This document shows positions 7,255 to 16,768 of a stretch of 23,253 nt of DNA, in pieces. Within the stretch, counting starts at the first letter, position 1. Each line of letters starts with the position of its first letter. Made by a program: the position numbers and the translations under genes. Below the pieces are notes generated by a model. That model was not told the origin of the DNA and did no database searches. It saw nothing but the letters and a program-made list of their open reading frames with translations. The stretch comes from Bacteroidota bacterium (GTDB lineage: Bacteria; Bacteroidota; Bacteroidia; Bacteroidales; Cfx3-03): assembly GCA_030706265.1 (NCBI GenBank), contig JAUZOX010000007.1, positions 1 through 23,253 on the forward strand, in the 5' to 3' direction.

Positions 7255-8127
7255 TTATTTCCGTTTATTGGATTTTCCAGAGGTCAGAATTTCATAGTCC
7301 TTGTTTTTTCCTGCCTTGTCGAAGAGATCTTTTTCAAGTTTATCCAGGACACCTAACCTGCGTTTGTTCAACAAAAGGTTTCGGATATTTTCTCTTTCAA
7401 AATCCAGGGGTGATATTGATTCCCTATTCTGTACATTCGTAAAACGAATAAGATAGATAAATGCAGAATCATGAAGTTCAGTGAAATTGTGCGTTCGAAG
7501 ATAATTCTCGGGATTATCTGTTTTGATTGGCACGTGCAAAGTCAATTCATCAAAGGAAACCCAGGCTGTATCTGAGAAATCATAATTAATTGCTTTTCCG
7601 GAACAGGCTTCTGCAAGTTTATTGATAGCTCCTTTATTAAATATCTTGCTTATTTTAGCTAAACTTGCCTTTGGTATGGATCTGGGAAACTTAGCCCATA
7701 CCGCTTTACAAATGTTTTCCCGTAATTTAAAGTTATCCTTGTTGTCGTTGTAATATTTTTTAATTTCAGCTTCCGGAATAATCGTATCAAATTTTTGTTT
7801 GATATATTCGGTCTCAAATTTATAAATAATCAATGAACGACGATAGGCCTCCAATTCATTGGTAAAATCCTTTTGATCATTAGGCAGATTAGCTTCTGCA
7901 TGATGTACCAATAACTCTTGCCGAATCCAATTATTGATATAATTTTTGACAACTTCAATGCTGTCCGTTGAGCTGGTGCCAGGGGCAACAACCCCCTTTA
8001 AATCAGATTCATATAAGTATTTGTCAAAAACCCGGGCAACGGGTTGTCCCATTGGTTCGCTTTTCTTAAAATAGCGACACCCAGCAAGACCTATTAAGAG
8101 TAACCCGATAACCAGTTTTTGCTTCAC
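7255..8127 (-). CDS. SurA_N-like lipoprotein without a parvulin domain
   Basis: This 290-residue protein begins with a lipoprotein signal (MKQKLVIGLLLIGLAGC, lipobox LAGC, lipidated Cys17). The next part resembles a SurA/PpiD N-terminal helical chaperone domain (VARVFDKYLYESDLKG, NWIRQELLVHHAEANL, an EAEIKKYYNDNKDNFKL segment). The usual GGxLG and FGYHI parvulin motifs are absent, so isomerase activity is unlikely. The start codon is GTG at 8127, overlapping the TGA stop of the preceding gene as GTGA, a sign of translational coupling. It sits between two catalytic-type foldases in the guaB operon. A chaperone or scaffolding role at a membrane is an inference from that setting. Annotations often call it a hypothetical peptidyl-prolyl isomerase. 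Confidence 0.85.
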   Translation of the reverse strand: MKQKLVIGLLLIGLAGCRYFKKSEPMGQPVARVFDKYLYESDLKGVVAPGTSSTDSIEVVKNYINNWIRQELLVHHAEANLPNDQKDFTNELEAYRRSLIIYKFETEYIKQKFDTIIPEAEIKKYYNDNKDNFKLRENICKAVWAKFPRSIPKASLAKISKIFNKGAINKLAEACSGKAINYDFSDTAWVSFDELTLHVPIKTDNPENYLRTHNFTELHDSAFIYLIRFTNVQNRESISPLDFERENIRNLLLNKRRLGVLDKLEKDLFDKAGKNKDYEILTSGKSNKRK

Positions 8128-10139
8128 TTTAAATCTTTTTGAATAAGCGCCAAAACATCTTTATTGATATAACAAGGATATTTTTTTCTTAAACCATTCA
8201 TCCATGACTTTTCCAGATAATTCTGATAATCAGCGACAACAGTACCCCGGATGTCTTTCAATGCCTTTGGCATTGGAGGAATCACATTATGCACCATTAC
8301 AAAAGTTGTCGTGCCATCTGTATCAACATTTCTGCTTAGCCCCTCTTTCCAATCAATAAGATCAATTAAGGGACTTTCGCCACGAAGATACTGGTGATGT
8401 TCGATTGTTACAACTTTGGTTGTATCAGAATTATAACTTTTTAAGATTTCTTCTTCAGAACTTCCTTTTAGGACCATTCCTCTGACCTTATCGATACGGG
8501 TCGAATTGAAAACCGTAAACACTGATGCATCCAATCGTGCTTCGCCCATATAATTATTCTTGTTCTGCTCATAAAACAATCGCAGACCGGTCGTATCGGC
8601 ATCAGCTCTTGACCACACATTCATGTCGGTTAGGGCATATACCAAAAGGCCATCATGATATTCCTGCAACAAATCTCTAAATTCAGGATATTTTATTTCC
8701 AGATGTTTGTCCTCATAGTCAAGGAGTTCCTTATTTACAAATGAATTAAACCGAATTGAGGCATACTGCTTTTTGTCAAACTTATTTTTAGGGGTCTGGG
8801 TTGTTTCGATATAATTTGCTAAATCCAGTTGAGTATAGGTTTTACCGTCGAAGGAAAAGAGATACTTCGTCAATTTTTTGGGCGACGGTATTTTCCATTT
8901 TCCTGCAAAGACAGAATCGTTCAGGGCAGCCGCTACCTTATCGAGAGCCTTTAAGTCGGCCTTATATCCATAACTTTTCTTCAATTTTTCAACAAAAGAT
9001 TGATTTAAGGCTTCCAGCCGATCTCCCCTGGTCACTTTCTGACGCAGGACATCCTTGATATCTTCATAATTTCCGATCGGTTTCCGTTCAATGACTTTTA
9101 AAATATGCCAGCCATATGAAGATAGAAAAGGTTGACTATATTGGCCGGGTTTCAATCCATCGACTGCTTCAATGATTTCGGGAACCATCCGGTTTGAACC
9201 GAACCATGGTAATAATCCTCCCTTGGGTGCGGTAATCCGGTCGTCTGAGAAGTTACGTGCAAGCATAGCAAAATCCTCTCCTTTTTTGACTTTGGCAAAA
9301 ATGGAGTCGACTCTGATTTTTACGGCTAAAGAATCTGCATGCGAAGGCTCATTGTCAAATTGAAAAAGAATGTGAGAAGCCAGCACTTCTCCAATGGCAG
9401 GCTTAATATTGGTGACTTTAACAAGATGATATCCAAAATCAGTTCTGACCGGTATTGACACTTTTCCAACCCCGGTGTTATATGCGGCCGTCTCAAAAGG
9501 ATAAACCATGTCAAAAACAGTAAAATAACCTAAGTCTCCTTTATTACCGGGTATGATCTTTGTCCCGTCTTTCTGATCCCTGGCACTTATGTCGTCCGAA
9601 ACCTCAGCAGCAACCTTGCCAAAGTCTTCACCTTTCAAAATACGTTCCCTGATTGACACTATTTTGTTATAGGCAGCCAGTGTATCTTCGGGTGAGGCAT
9701 TAATGTCAAGCTTGACCAGGATATGGCTTGCCCGAACATCCTTAAGTTTTCTTTGATAAGCTTCCCGGGTCAGCAAATTGCTCATTTCCTCATCGGTCAT
9801 ATATGGCTGAGCCAATTGACTCCGGTAATATTGGAATTCATTCTTAAATGCCAAAGCGGTATCCATCTTCAGATCGTTTGCCTGGCGAATTTTCAATTTA
9901 TAGTTCAGAAAGAGTTCCAGATATTCTTCAAAAGATTTCTTATTAAGGACCGTTCCTTTGATGCTGTTTTTCCGGTAGAGCGACATTACTTCAGAAACAG
10001 TAACCTTTTCTCCGCCAATGGTCATTAATACAGAATCTTCTTTTGTTTGTGCAAATGCATGAAAAGACATCAGCAATGATCCCATTATTGTTAGATAGGT
10101 GCATGCCAATGTCTTTGTTTTCCTGAAAGGATTCATCAT
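8124..10139 (-). CDS. Periplasmic foldase with two parvulin domains (SurA/PpiD-like)
   Basis: This 671-residue exported protein carries a signal peptide (residues 1-30, ending SFHAFA-Q). A SurA-type N-terminal region follows (about 36-130). Two PpiC domains come next: about 136-243 (RASHILVKLD, GDLGYFTVFDMVYPFETAAY, DFGYHLVKV) and 253-351 (LASHILFQFD, GGLLPWFGSNRMVPEIIEA, SYGWHILKVIERK). About 320 further residues have no motif I recognise. It begins with two adjacent ATG codons; I list the first. It starts 8 bases after guaB stops and overlaps the next gene by 4 bases, so the set is one operon. Its likely job is periplasmic folding of outer-membrane and secreted proteins. The long C-terminal part may bind clients, which is inference. 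Confidence 0.91.
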   Translation of the reverse strand: MMNPFRKTKTLACTYLTIMGSLLMSFHAFAQTKEDSVLMTIGGEKVTVSEVMSLYRKNSIKGTVLNKKSFEEYLELFLNYKLKIRQANDLKMDTALAFKNEFQYYRSQLAQPYMTDEEMSNLLTREAYQRKLKDVRASHILVKLDINASPEDTLAAYNKIVSIRERILKGEDFGKVAAEVSDDISARDQKDGTKIIPGNKGDLGYFTVFDMVYPFETAAYNTGVGKVSIPVRTDFGYHLVKVTNIKPAIGEVLASHILFQFDNEPSHADSLAVKIRVDSIFAKVKKGEDFAMLARNFSDDRITAPKGGLLPWFGSNRMVPEIIEAVDGLKPGQYSQPFLSSYGWHILKVIERKPIGNYEDIKDVLRQKVTRGDRLEALNQSFVEKLKKSYGYKADLKALDKVAAALNDSVFAGKWKIPSPKKLTKYLFSFDGKTYTQLDLANYIETTQTPKNKFDKKQYASIRFNSFVNKELLDYEDKHLEIKYPEFRDLLQEYHDGLLVYALTDMNVWSRADADTTGLRLFYEQNKNNYMGEARLDASVFTVFNSTRIDKVRGMVLKGSSEEEILKSYNSDTTKVVTIEHHQYLRGESPLIDLIDWKEGLSRNVDTDGTTTFVMVHNVIPPMPKALKDIRGTVVADYQNYLEKSWMNGLRKKYPCYINKDVLALIQKDLK

Positions 10140-10147
10140 TTAATTTA

Positions 10148-11617
10148 TTATCTGCTATAATTCGGTGCCTCGGAAGTAATAGTCACATCATGAGGATGAC
10201 TTTCCATTATTCCCGCATTGGTGATTTTTATAAATTTAGCTTTCTGTAAATCATTGATATTGGCTGAACCGGTATAACCCATTCCAGCCCTTAATCCTCC
10301 AACCATTTGATGGACGACTTCCGACAAGGAACCTTTATAGGGTACACGACCGACAATACCTTCAGGAACAAGCTTTTTAATATCATCTTCCGTATCTTGA
10401 AAATAACGGTCCTTTGACCCTTTTTGCATGGCTTCTATTGAACCCATGCCGCGATAAGTCTTAAATTTACGTCCTTCAAATATGATGGTTTCTCCGGGTG
10501 ATTCTTCAACACCGGCAAAAAGTGAACCCAACATCACCGAATTTCCACCTGCTGCTAATGCCTTTACAATGTCTCCGGTATAACGAATTCCACCATCAGC
10601 AATTACAGGAATGCCACTGCCCTTCAAAACCTGAGCGACATTATAAACGGCCGTCAACTGAGGAACTCCCACCCCTGCAATAACACGGGTTGTGCAAATT
10701 GAACCCGGGCCGATTCCAACTTTTACCGCATCGGCACCTGCATCTTTCAATGCTAATGCAGCTTCAGGAGTTGCAATATTTCCAACTACCAAATCCACAT
10801 CAGGAAAAGCTTTTTTAATTTTCCTTGCCATATTTGCAACAGAAACCGTATGGCCATGGGCTGTATCGATGCTGATTGCGTCAACTCCGGCAGCAACCAG
10901 TGCAGAGACCCTTTCGAGGGTGTCATTGGTAACACCGACAGCCCCGGCTACCCTTAACCTGCCAAAATTATCCTTACACGCATTGGGACGGGCTTTTATT
11001 TTAATGATGTCTTTATAGGTGATCAATCCGATCAGCTTATTTTTCTTATCGACAACCGGAAGCTTTTCAATCTTATATTGCTGCAAAATAAGTTCTGCCT
11101 CATCAAAAGTTGTAAATTCTGCAACAGTAATCAGATTTTCTTTGGTCATCACTTCTACTACCGGTTTTCGTAACTCTCGCTCAAAACGAAGGTCACGATT
11201 GGTAACAATGCCCACCAACTCCCGATTGGCATTGACAACCGGAATCCCGCCGATTTTATATTCACGCATCAAATCCAATGCATCTTCAACGATAGCATTT
11301 TCATTTAGTGTAATAGGGTCGAGAATCATTCCATTCTCGGCTCTCTTCACCTTTCTCACCTCATTGGCTTGTTCCTCAATAGACATATTTTTATGCAAAA
11401 CCCCGATTCCACCTTCCTGGGCCATTGCTATAGCCAAAGTGGCTTCGGTCACGGTATCCATTGCCGCCGACACGATGGGGATGTTCAATTTTATGTTACG
11501 AGAAAACTGTGTAGTGGTATCAACCTGACGAGGAAGCACTTCCGAGTACGCCGGAACGAGCAAAACATCGTCGTAAGTCAGGCCTTCACCAAGGAATTTT
11601 TCTGAATAATCCGACAT
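10148..11617 (-). CDS. guaB: IMP dehydrogenase
   Basis: GuaB oxidises IMP to XMP with NAD+, the first committed step to GMP, in the cytoplasm. The 489-residue product has the full architecture: an N-terminal barrel part (EGLTYDDVLLVPAYSEVLPR), paired CBS domains (about 95-208) and the catalytic loop GIGPGSICTTRVIAGVGVPQ with Cys308. The flap region (KDRYFQ, EGIVGRVPYKG) is also present. I start it at the ATG at 11617, which gives the conserved N-terminus and has AGGAAA seven bases upstream; a longer TTG reading from 11683 would run through the promoter. It heads an operon with three SurA/PpiD-like genes, spaced 8 bases from the first, an arrangement I know from other Bacteroidota. Confidence 0.97.
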   Translation of the reverse strand: MSDYSEKFLGEGLTYDDVLLVPAYSEVLPRQVDTTTQFSRNIKLNIPIVSAAMDTVTEATLAIAMAQEGGIGVLHKNMSIEEQANEVRKVKRAENGMILDPITLNENAIVEDALDLMREYKIGGIPVVNANRELVGIVTNRDLRFERELRKPVVEVMTKENLITVAEFTTFDEAELILQQYKIEKLPVVDKKNKLIGLITYKDIIKIKARPNACKDNFGRLRVAGAVGVTNDTLERVSALVAAGVDAISIDTAHGHTVSVANMARKIKKAFPDVDLVVGNIATPEAALALKDAGADAVKVGIGPGSICTTRVIAGVGVPQLTAVYNVAQVLKGSGIPVIADGGIRYTGDIVKALAAGGNSVMLGSLFAGVEESPGETIIFEGRKFKTYRGMGSIEAMQKGSKDRYFQDTEDDIKKLVPEGIVGRVPYKGSLSEVVHQMVGGLRAGMGYTGSANINDLQKAKFIKITNAGIMESHPHDVTITSEAPNYSR

Positions 11618-11640
11618 ATGATTTCCTAAATATTTAGCTG

Positions 11641-11669
11641 CAAAGTTATGAAAAATTGAAACGCACAAT
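11641..11669 (-). promoter_or_regulatory. Bacteroidota-type promoter for the guaB operon
   Basis: Minus-strand -7 box TAACTTTG (11641-11648) is a perfect TAnnTTTG match. An ATTG block lies about 17 bases upstream in the -33 region. The predicted leader is about 15-20 bases. It lies in the 71-base gap after the preceding M16 gene, so guaB can be transcribed independently of it. Confidence 0.55.
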
Positions 11670-11688
11670 TCAGTTAAAATCAATCCTT

Positions 11689-12984
11689 TTATTTTCCCAC
11701 TTTTAGCCTGTAAAGTGAATCTACAGAGAGATATCGGTTAGCCAATTCCATAATTTCATCCGGAGTGATTTTTTGAATTGTTTCCAACATGCGATAGTAA
11801 TGATCGATATCCAAATTATTCTCGTGAATCTCCCGAAACCGGTCAATCAAATTAAAGGGTCCATCCACCGCCCTGAGGAAAGTTCCCCCCAGATAATTCC
11901 TCACCTTTTTTAATTCAGAAGAAGTTACCGGTACTTTTTGTAACAGCGCTATCTCTTTGAAGATCTCATCCAAGGCAACATCCGCAACATCCGCCCCGAC
12001 TTCACTCGAAATATAAAAATATCCGGAATGTCTAAGCAAGACCAACCCCGAACCTATTCCATAAGTCAGTCCCTTGTCCTCGCGAATATTAGTCATTAAC
12101 CTCGATCCAAAATAACCGCCTAATATGGTATTCAACACATGCATTCCAGGAAAATCCGGATGCCGCCTGTTAAACAGTACTTTTCCGATCCTCAGTGCCG
12201 ACTGCAAAGCATCCGGCTTCTCTATGTGATGAAACAGCTCCCCGGCTGGTTGAATTTCAAATAAAGCTTCCTCAGAAATTACAGGACCGTCCCAGTCATC
12301 GCCACCAAAGTATTGATTTAAGAGGTCAATAACCGATTCTTCAACTTTTCCAGAAACAAGTATCTGACAGTTTGAAGAGCGATAAAACTTTTTATGAAAT
12401 GCGACCAGATCTTCCCGGTTTACATTTAAGACCTCTTCTGCTTTTCCAAAACGACCATATGGATGTTGGGGGCCGTATAATAACCCGGTAAAATGGATGC
12501 GCGCCAGGAAATCGACCTTCTCCATTTTGACCAACAAGCTATGATACCTTTTGCGAAGATAGATATCGACCTCATTTTGATCAAAGATGGGACGTTTAAT
12601 GATTTCCTCCATCACTTTCAGCGTTGCCGGCAAATATTTATTGAGAGTAAATAAACCGTGAAATGCTGAGTCATTCTCAGTTGCAGCATCATGATAAGCA
12701 CCATAATAATCCAATTCATCAGCAATCTGACGAGCAGTCATATTCTGCGTTCCCTCCTTCATCAGGCTATTCGTAGATGTTGCAACATAAAGATGGTCCT
12801 GATGCCAGATTCCGGCATTGAAAACAAACTCGACATTCACCAATTCCTGCGTCCCCGCATTGATGACATAGACTTTTAGGCCATTATCAAGTGTATATAC
12901 TTTAGGAACAATCAACTCCACCACTTTACGATCCGGAGCAATTTCAAAAATCGGGGGTTTCTGTTTTCTGTTTATGATTGACAT
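11689..12984 (-). CDS. M16-family peptidase homologue, inactive partner
   Basis: This 431-residue protein has the M16 (pitrilysin/MPP) fold: VYTLDNGLKVYVINAGTQELVNVEFVFNAG at the front and REDKGLTYGIGSGLVLL in the second half. At the place of the zinc site HxxEH it reads ATSTNSLMKEG, so it cannot bind the catalytic metal. The R...Y pair in the LTYGI motif is what non-catalytic M16B subunits use to hold substrate. It follows the catalytic M16 gene by 101 bases in the same direction, so the two probably make a heterodimeric M16B protease. There is no signal peptide, which suggests a cytoplasmic location. The substrate is unknown. The gene ends just before the guaB promoter. Confidence 0.9.
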   Translation of the reverse strand: MSIINRKQKPPIFEIAPDRKVVELIVPKVYTLDNGLKVYVINAGTQELVNVEFVFNAGIWHQDHLYVATSTNSLMKEGTQNMTARQIADELDYYGAYHDAATENDSAFHGLFTLNKYLPATLKVMEEIIKRPIFDQNEVDIYLRKRYHSLLVKMEKVDFLARIHFTGLLYGPQHPYGRFGKAEEVLNVNREDLVAFHKKFYRSSNCQILVSGKVEESVIDLLNQYFGGDDWDGPVISEEALFEIQPAGELFHHIEKPDALQSALRIGKVLFNRRHPDFPGMHVLNTILGGYFGSRLMTNIREDKGLTYGIGSGLVLLRHSGYFYISSEVGADVADVALDEIFKEIALLQKVPVTSSELKKVRNYLGGTFLRAVDGPFNLIDRFREIHENNLDIDHYYRMLETIQKITPDEIMELANRYLSVDSLYRLKVGK

Positions 12985-13085
12985 TTATGATTTTTTAAGT
13001 AAGTTGCTTTGATGCAAAACCTTGCGTTCTTAAGTTATCCGGATTTATTCAGATACCTACTGAAAATTTAAATAGAAAACCTATT

Positions 13086-14324
13086 TCAGGATTTGGAATA
13101 ATAATAGAGTGTTGAACAATTCTCAGGTCTTAAAATTTCATTAGCCATCTCCCGTATCTGTTCACTGGTGACGGCCTGATATCTGAGAATGTCGTCATTG
13201 ACCATATTGATGTCGCCCAGATGTTCGGCATAGGCCAGGTTAAGTGCACGATCCTGAATCCGCATTTCATTAAAGGTCATGAGTGACTCCACTTTATTTT
13301 TCACCTTTTGAAGTTCACTCTCGGTTATAAGATCGACTTTAATTTTGTTTAGCTGCTCAAGGATGGCCGCTTCGGCGGCTTCCATCTTAACCCCCTTGAT
13401 CAGCTTACCGGTTACAACAAATAAACCTCCATCCTCATCACCAGTAAGAAAAGCATTGATATCACTAAACAATTGTTGTTCTTTTATCAACGATTGATAT
13501 AGCCGGGATGAATTTCCATTGGAGAGCACATCACTCACCAGGTCTATGGCCGGATAGTCCTTATCCATTTTTCCACCCATATGGTAAGCCTTGTACAAAC
13601 AATCAAGCGGAACATCCCTTTCAACGGTCAGGCTCCGAGGCTCCATCTGGACTGGCTCTTGAGGCAGATTCCTAATCACTTCCTCACCAGCAGGTATTGA
13701 CCCAAACCATCTCTCTGCAAGCACTTTTATTTCGTCAACCGTCGTGTTACCTGCCAATACCATAATTGCATTATTCGGATTATAGAACCGGGCGTAAAAA
13801 TCCTTTACATCCTCAATTGTTGCTTGTTGGATTGGTTCAATACTTTTCCCTATTGTTGACCACCGGTATGGATGAGTTGTATAAGCCAACGGACGTAATA
13901 ACAACCAGACATCCCCATAAGGCTTATTCAGATAGCTTTGTTTAAACTCTTCTATCACGACGTTGCGTTGTACTTCGAGGCTTCTCTTCGAGAATGCCAG
14001 ATTCAACATCCTATCCGATTCAAGCCAAAATGCAGTCTCCAGATTTTGACGAGGAACAGTCAGATAATAATCGGTGACATCATTATTGGTAAATGCATTG
14101 TTCTCTCCCCCGACTCTTTCAAGCGGTTCGTCATATTTTTTAATATTGACCGACCCCCCAAACATCAAATGCTCAAAAAGATGGGCAAATCCTGTTTTCT
14201 CAGGATCCTCATCCCTTGAACCGACATTGTACAATATATTCATTGAAACCAAAGGGGTCGAAACATCTGTATGTACAATTACCTTTAGCCCGTTATTTAG
14301 TTTGAACCTTTCAAATTCTATCAT
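13086..14324 (-). CDS. M16-family zinc peptidase, catalytic subunit
   Basis: This 412-residue metallopeptidase carries the inverted zinc motif H48-L-F-E51-H52 in GFAHLFEHLMFGG. The distal glutamate is in NVVIEEF (Glu125 or Glu126). The N-terminus (MIEFERFKLNNGLKVIVHTD) and the second-domain glycine-rich signature match M16B proteins of about 410-430 residues, which dimerise to form a closed chamber for short polypeptides. Its inactive partner is directly downstream. No signal peptide is visible. The start at 14324 is the first ATG and gives the usual N-terminus. A possible weak terminator of the upstream kinase (14411-14433) suggests a separate promoter, but I found no clean -7 box. Confidence 0.93.
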   Translation of the reverse strand: MIEFERFKLNNGLKVIVHTDVSTPLVSMNILYNVGSRDEDPEKTGFAHLFEHLMFGGSVNIKKYDEPLERVGGENNAFTNNDVTDYYLTVPRQNLETAFWLESDRMLNLAFSKRSLEVQRNVVIEEFKQSYLNKPYGDVWLLLRPLAYTTHPYRWSTIGKSIEPIQQATIEDVKDFYARFYNPNNAIMVLAGNTTVDEIKVLAERWFGSIPAGEEVIRNLPQEPVQMEPRSLTVERDVPLDCLYKAYHMGGKMDKDYPAIDLVSDVLSNGNSSRLYQSLIKEQQLFSDINAFLTGDEDGGLFVVTGKLIKGVKMEAAEAAILEQLNKIKVDLITESELQKVKNKVESLMTFNEMRIQDRALNLAYAEHLGDINMVNDDILRYQAVTSEQIREMANEILRPENCSTLYYYSKS

Positions 14325-14410
14325 ATTTTATTTCAATGTATATTATGTATTCTTAAACCAAAAATCGTGAAATCTTACAATGAAACTGTCCAAAGGTCAT
14401 CCGCAATTCT

Positions 14411-14433
14411 GGAAAAACAATTTAATTGTTTCC
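14411..14433 (-). terminator. Weak AT-rich hairpin after the histidine kinase
   Basis: The minus strand reads GGAAACAATTAAATTGTTT followed by TTCC. AAACAATT pairs with AATTGTTT across a short centre, 6 bases after the kinase stop. The stem is nearly all A-T and lacks a separate U tract, so it may be only a weak terminator or an RNA 3' end. Confidence 0.3.
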
Positions 14434-14438
14434 TTGAA

Positions 14439-16526
14439 TCAGTTCATCGCTTCAAATTCTTCATGCGGGTATGACGACTGCTGTTCTGTCCTTTTAAACG
14501 GAATTGTAAAGAAAAATGTTGCGCCCTTCCCTTTCTCAGATTCAACCCAAATATGACCTTCGAGCAATTCTATCAGTCCTTTTGAAATTGCAAGCCCAAG
14601 GCCGGTACCGCCATATTTGTCCGACATGTGTGTATCCGTTGCCTGCTGGAACCGTCCAAAAATCATCTTCAGCTTATCTTTTGAAATCCCAATCCCGGTA
14701 TCTTTCACATAAAACATTATGGTACGAACATCCTTCATCTGGCTCCCTATTTCAATCACCCCCTCCTCGGTAAATTTAAAGGCATTGTCAATCAAATTCA
14801 TGAGCACCTGCTTTAGCCTGTTGAAATCGGTTAACACGGTATCCTGCTCGATGCTCAGGAGATTGCGGACTTTAAATACAACCGGTTTCTTATTGATCTC
14901 CTTATTTTTCGTGTCATAGTATTTTACCAATTCGTTCAATTCTTTCGAAATCGATCCCAAAGATTTATCCACCGCAAGCGTTCCCGATTCTAGTCTGGAA
15001 ATATCAAGAATATCATTGATGATATTTAATAAATCGGCTGAACGAGTTCGAATCGTATGCGTAAATAATCGCCGCGATGCATCATCCAATTCATCATCAT
15101 CCAATAATTCTGAAAACCCGATTATTGCGTTCATTGGGGTTCTGATTTCATGGGAAACATTTGCAAGGAATGCCGATTTTAAGGTATCCGATTCTTCCGC
15201 TTTTTCTTTTGCTTCTTTTAAAGCTACATTCATGGCAAGAATCTTATCATTTTTATCTGATAGTCTTTGATTTAGAATAAGGTATTCTTCATTCGATTTC
15301 TGTAAGTCCCATTCCCGCTCCAGCAAAGCGATTTCCTTCTTTTTCTCTACCGTAATATCCATCGAAACGCCGAAAATACTGATCGCTTTTCCTCTTTCAT
15401 CAATATTTACATCACCAATCGATTTGATATATTGAACGCTTTTATTGACAGACCGCCTAAATTCCAGAGTGAAATCTTTTTTAGAATGGATGGCGTTATA
15501 CAATCCTTTCCTAACGAAAGCCTGATCCTCAGGATGAACTTTACTGATGTATTCTTCACTCCGATACTGCTTCTTGTCAAGTTGTTCAATTTCAACAATC
15601 CGGCTTGAAAAAAAGAAAGTGTCCTTTTGTATGTCAAATCGCCAATCACCTGCCCGCGCCATTAATTGCGCCTTTTTAAGGTTAGAGGCATTTTCCTTTA
15701 ATTGTTCTTCAACTCGTAACCGTTCGGCTATCTCCAGGTTAAAGGAATGGGCAAGCATATAAAATTGTTCATTGATATCAAAGATCTCTCCTATGCCGAT
15801 TTTAGGAATGAATACATCATGATTACCTTTTGAAAAGTCATGCATTACTTTTGTCAGCTTTTTCAAAGGTGCAATTACAATCAAATAAAAAATTATCCCC
15901 AAACAAACCGAACTTAAAACGAAAACGACAAAAAATAGCATAAAGCTATTCCTGTTCTTTGAAATCATCTCCGTTTCCGCCCTGTTGTAATTATAACAGG
16001 AAATCATCGCCCCATTTTGTACTTTGCCTGATTTTGCATTCTTTTCCAACAGTAAAATCGGATATAAAATCAATAGTTTCTTTCTGTCATTGGAATAAAA
16101 TGAATAAGGATGATTTTCTACGACGCTTGTCTTAAAATTCAATAACAACCTGTTAAAATCATCCTTTGACAAATCAAATTTCCTGAGTGAAAAAGGCAAC
16201 CCCATATCTTCTTTCCGGTTTGACAATAAAACCGATTTTGAAGAATCGATAATCGTAACTCCGATTAAATCAGGATTGTTATTTTGCTCGCTTATAATTT
16301 TACCCGGAAAATTAAAATCACCCCTCCTAAGCCATTCATTTATTGAAGAACCGATCAATATACTTTCCTTTAGTTTATTGGATTTATAGTGCAATGGAAA
16401 GGTCACTTTTTTTTGACCAAGATCTATACTATAAATAAAGAACCCAACAACAGTTACAAAAGCCAATAATATCAAGGGTAATAATATACTCAAAGTATGA
16501 AACCTGGTAAATATTTTTTTTCGCAT
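14439..16526 (-). CDS. Membrane-bound sensor histidine kinase with PAS domain
   Basis: This 695-residue two-component sensor has a transmembrane helix at about 11-33, an extracytoplasmic sensing region (about 34-194) and a second helix at 195-219. HAMP-like linkage (about 218-270), a coiled connection and a PAS/PAC domain (about 285-395, ending IFGVSMDITVEKKKE) follow. A second coiled coil leads to HisKA with phospho-acceptor His459 (NVSHEIRTPMNAIIGFSELL). The HATPase_c domain shows the N box (LIDNAFKFTEEG, around Asn577-581), G1 (VKDTGIGIS, Asp609) and G2 (YGGTGLGLAISKG). No receiver domain is fused and no response-regulator gene is adjacent, so it is an orphan kinase in this window. A clean promoter is directly upstream. 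The signal is unknown. Confidence 0.95.
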   Translation of the reverse strand: MRKKIFTRFHTLSILLPLILLAFVTVVGFFIYSIDLGQKKVTFPLHYKSNKLKESILIGSSINEWLRRGDFNFPGKIISEQNNNPDLIGVTIIDSSKSVLLSNRKEDMGLPFSLRKFDLSKDDFNRLLLNFKTSVVENHPYSFYSNDRKKLLILYPILLLEKNAKSGKVQNGAMISCYNYNRAETEMISKNRNSFMLFFVVFVLSSVCLGIIFYLIVIAPLKKLTKVMHDFSKGNHDVFIPKIGIGEIFDINEQFYMLAHSFNLEIAERLRVEEQLKENASNLKKAQLMARAGDWRFDIQKDTFFFSSRIVEIEQLDKKQYRSEEYISKVHPEDQAFVRKGLYNAIHSKKDFTLEFRRSVNKSVQYIKSIGDVNIDERGKAISIFGVSMDITVEKKKEIALLEREWDLQKSNEEYLILNQRLSDKNDKILAMNVALKEAKEKAEESDTLKSAFLANVSHEIRTPMNAIIGFSELLDDDELDDASRRLFTHTIRTRSADLLNIINDILDISRLESGTLAVDKSLGSISKELNELVKYYDTKNKEINKKPVVFKVRNLLSIEQDTVLTDFNRLKQVLMNLIDNAFKFTEEGVIEIGSQMKDVRTIMFYVKDTGIGISKDKLKMIFGRFQQATDTHMSDKYGGTGLGLAISKGLIELLEGHIWVESEKGKGATFFFTIPFKRTEQQSSYPHEEFEAMN

Positions 16527-16550
16527 TACTTTACATTCTATTTTTCAGAA

Positions 16551-16578
16551 CAAAAATACATTTACAAGCAATCACAAT
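16551..16578 (-). promoter_or_regulatory. Bacteroidota-type promoter for the histidine kinase
   Basis: Minus-strand TATTTTTG (16551-16558) is a perfect -7 match. A TATTG block lies about 17-20 bases upstream. The kinase ATG is 24 bases downstream of the box, so the leader is very short. The remaining spacer up to 16768 shows no gene. Confidence 0.5.
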
Positions 16579-16768
16579 AGTCTTTTAATATTAAGTATAT
16601 GATAAATTTAGGAAATAGAAATAATGCCTTTCCGGTTGCATTTTCAGCCAACTATTTGCTTTTTAAAATTCATTTACAAATTAAACCCCAACTTTTATGA
16701 AAAGTAGCGCAAAATCGGAATTAAGTATAAGCACGGCATCCCAATGCATACCTCAAAAAAGTCAATTG

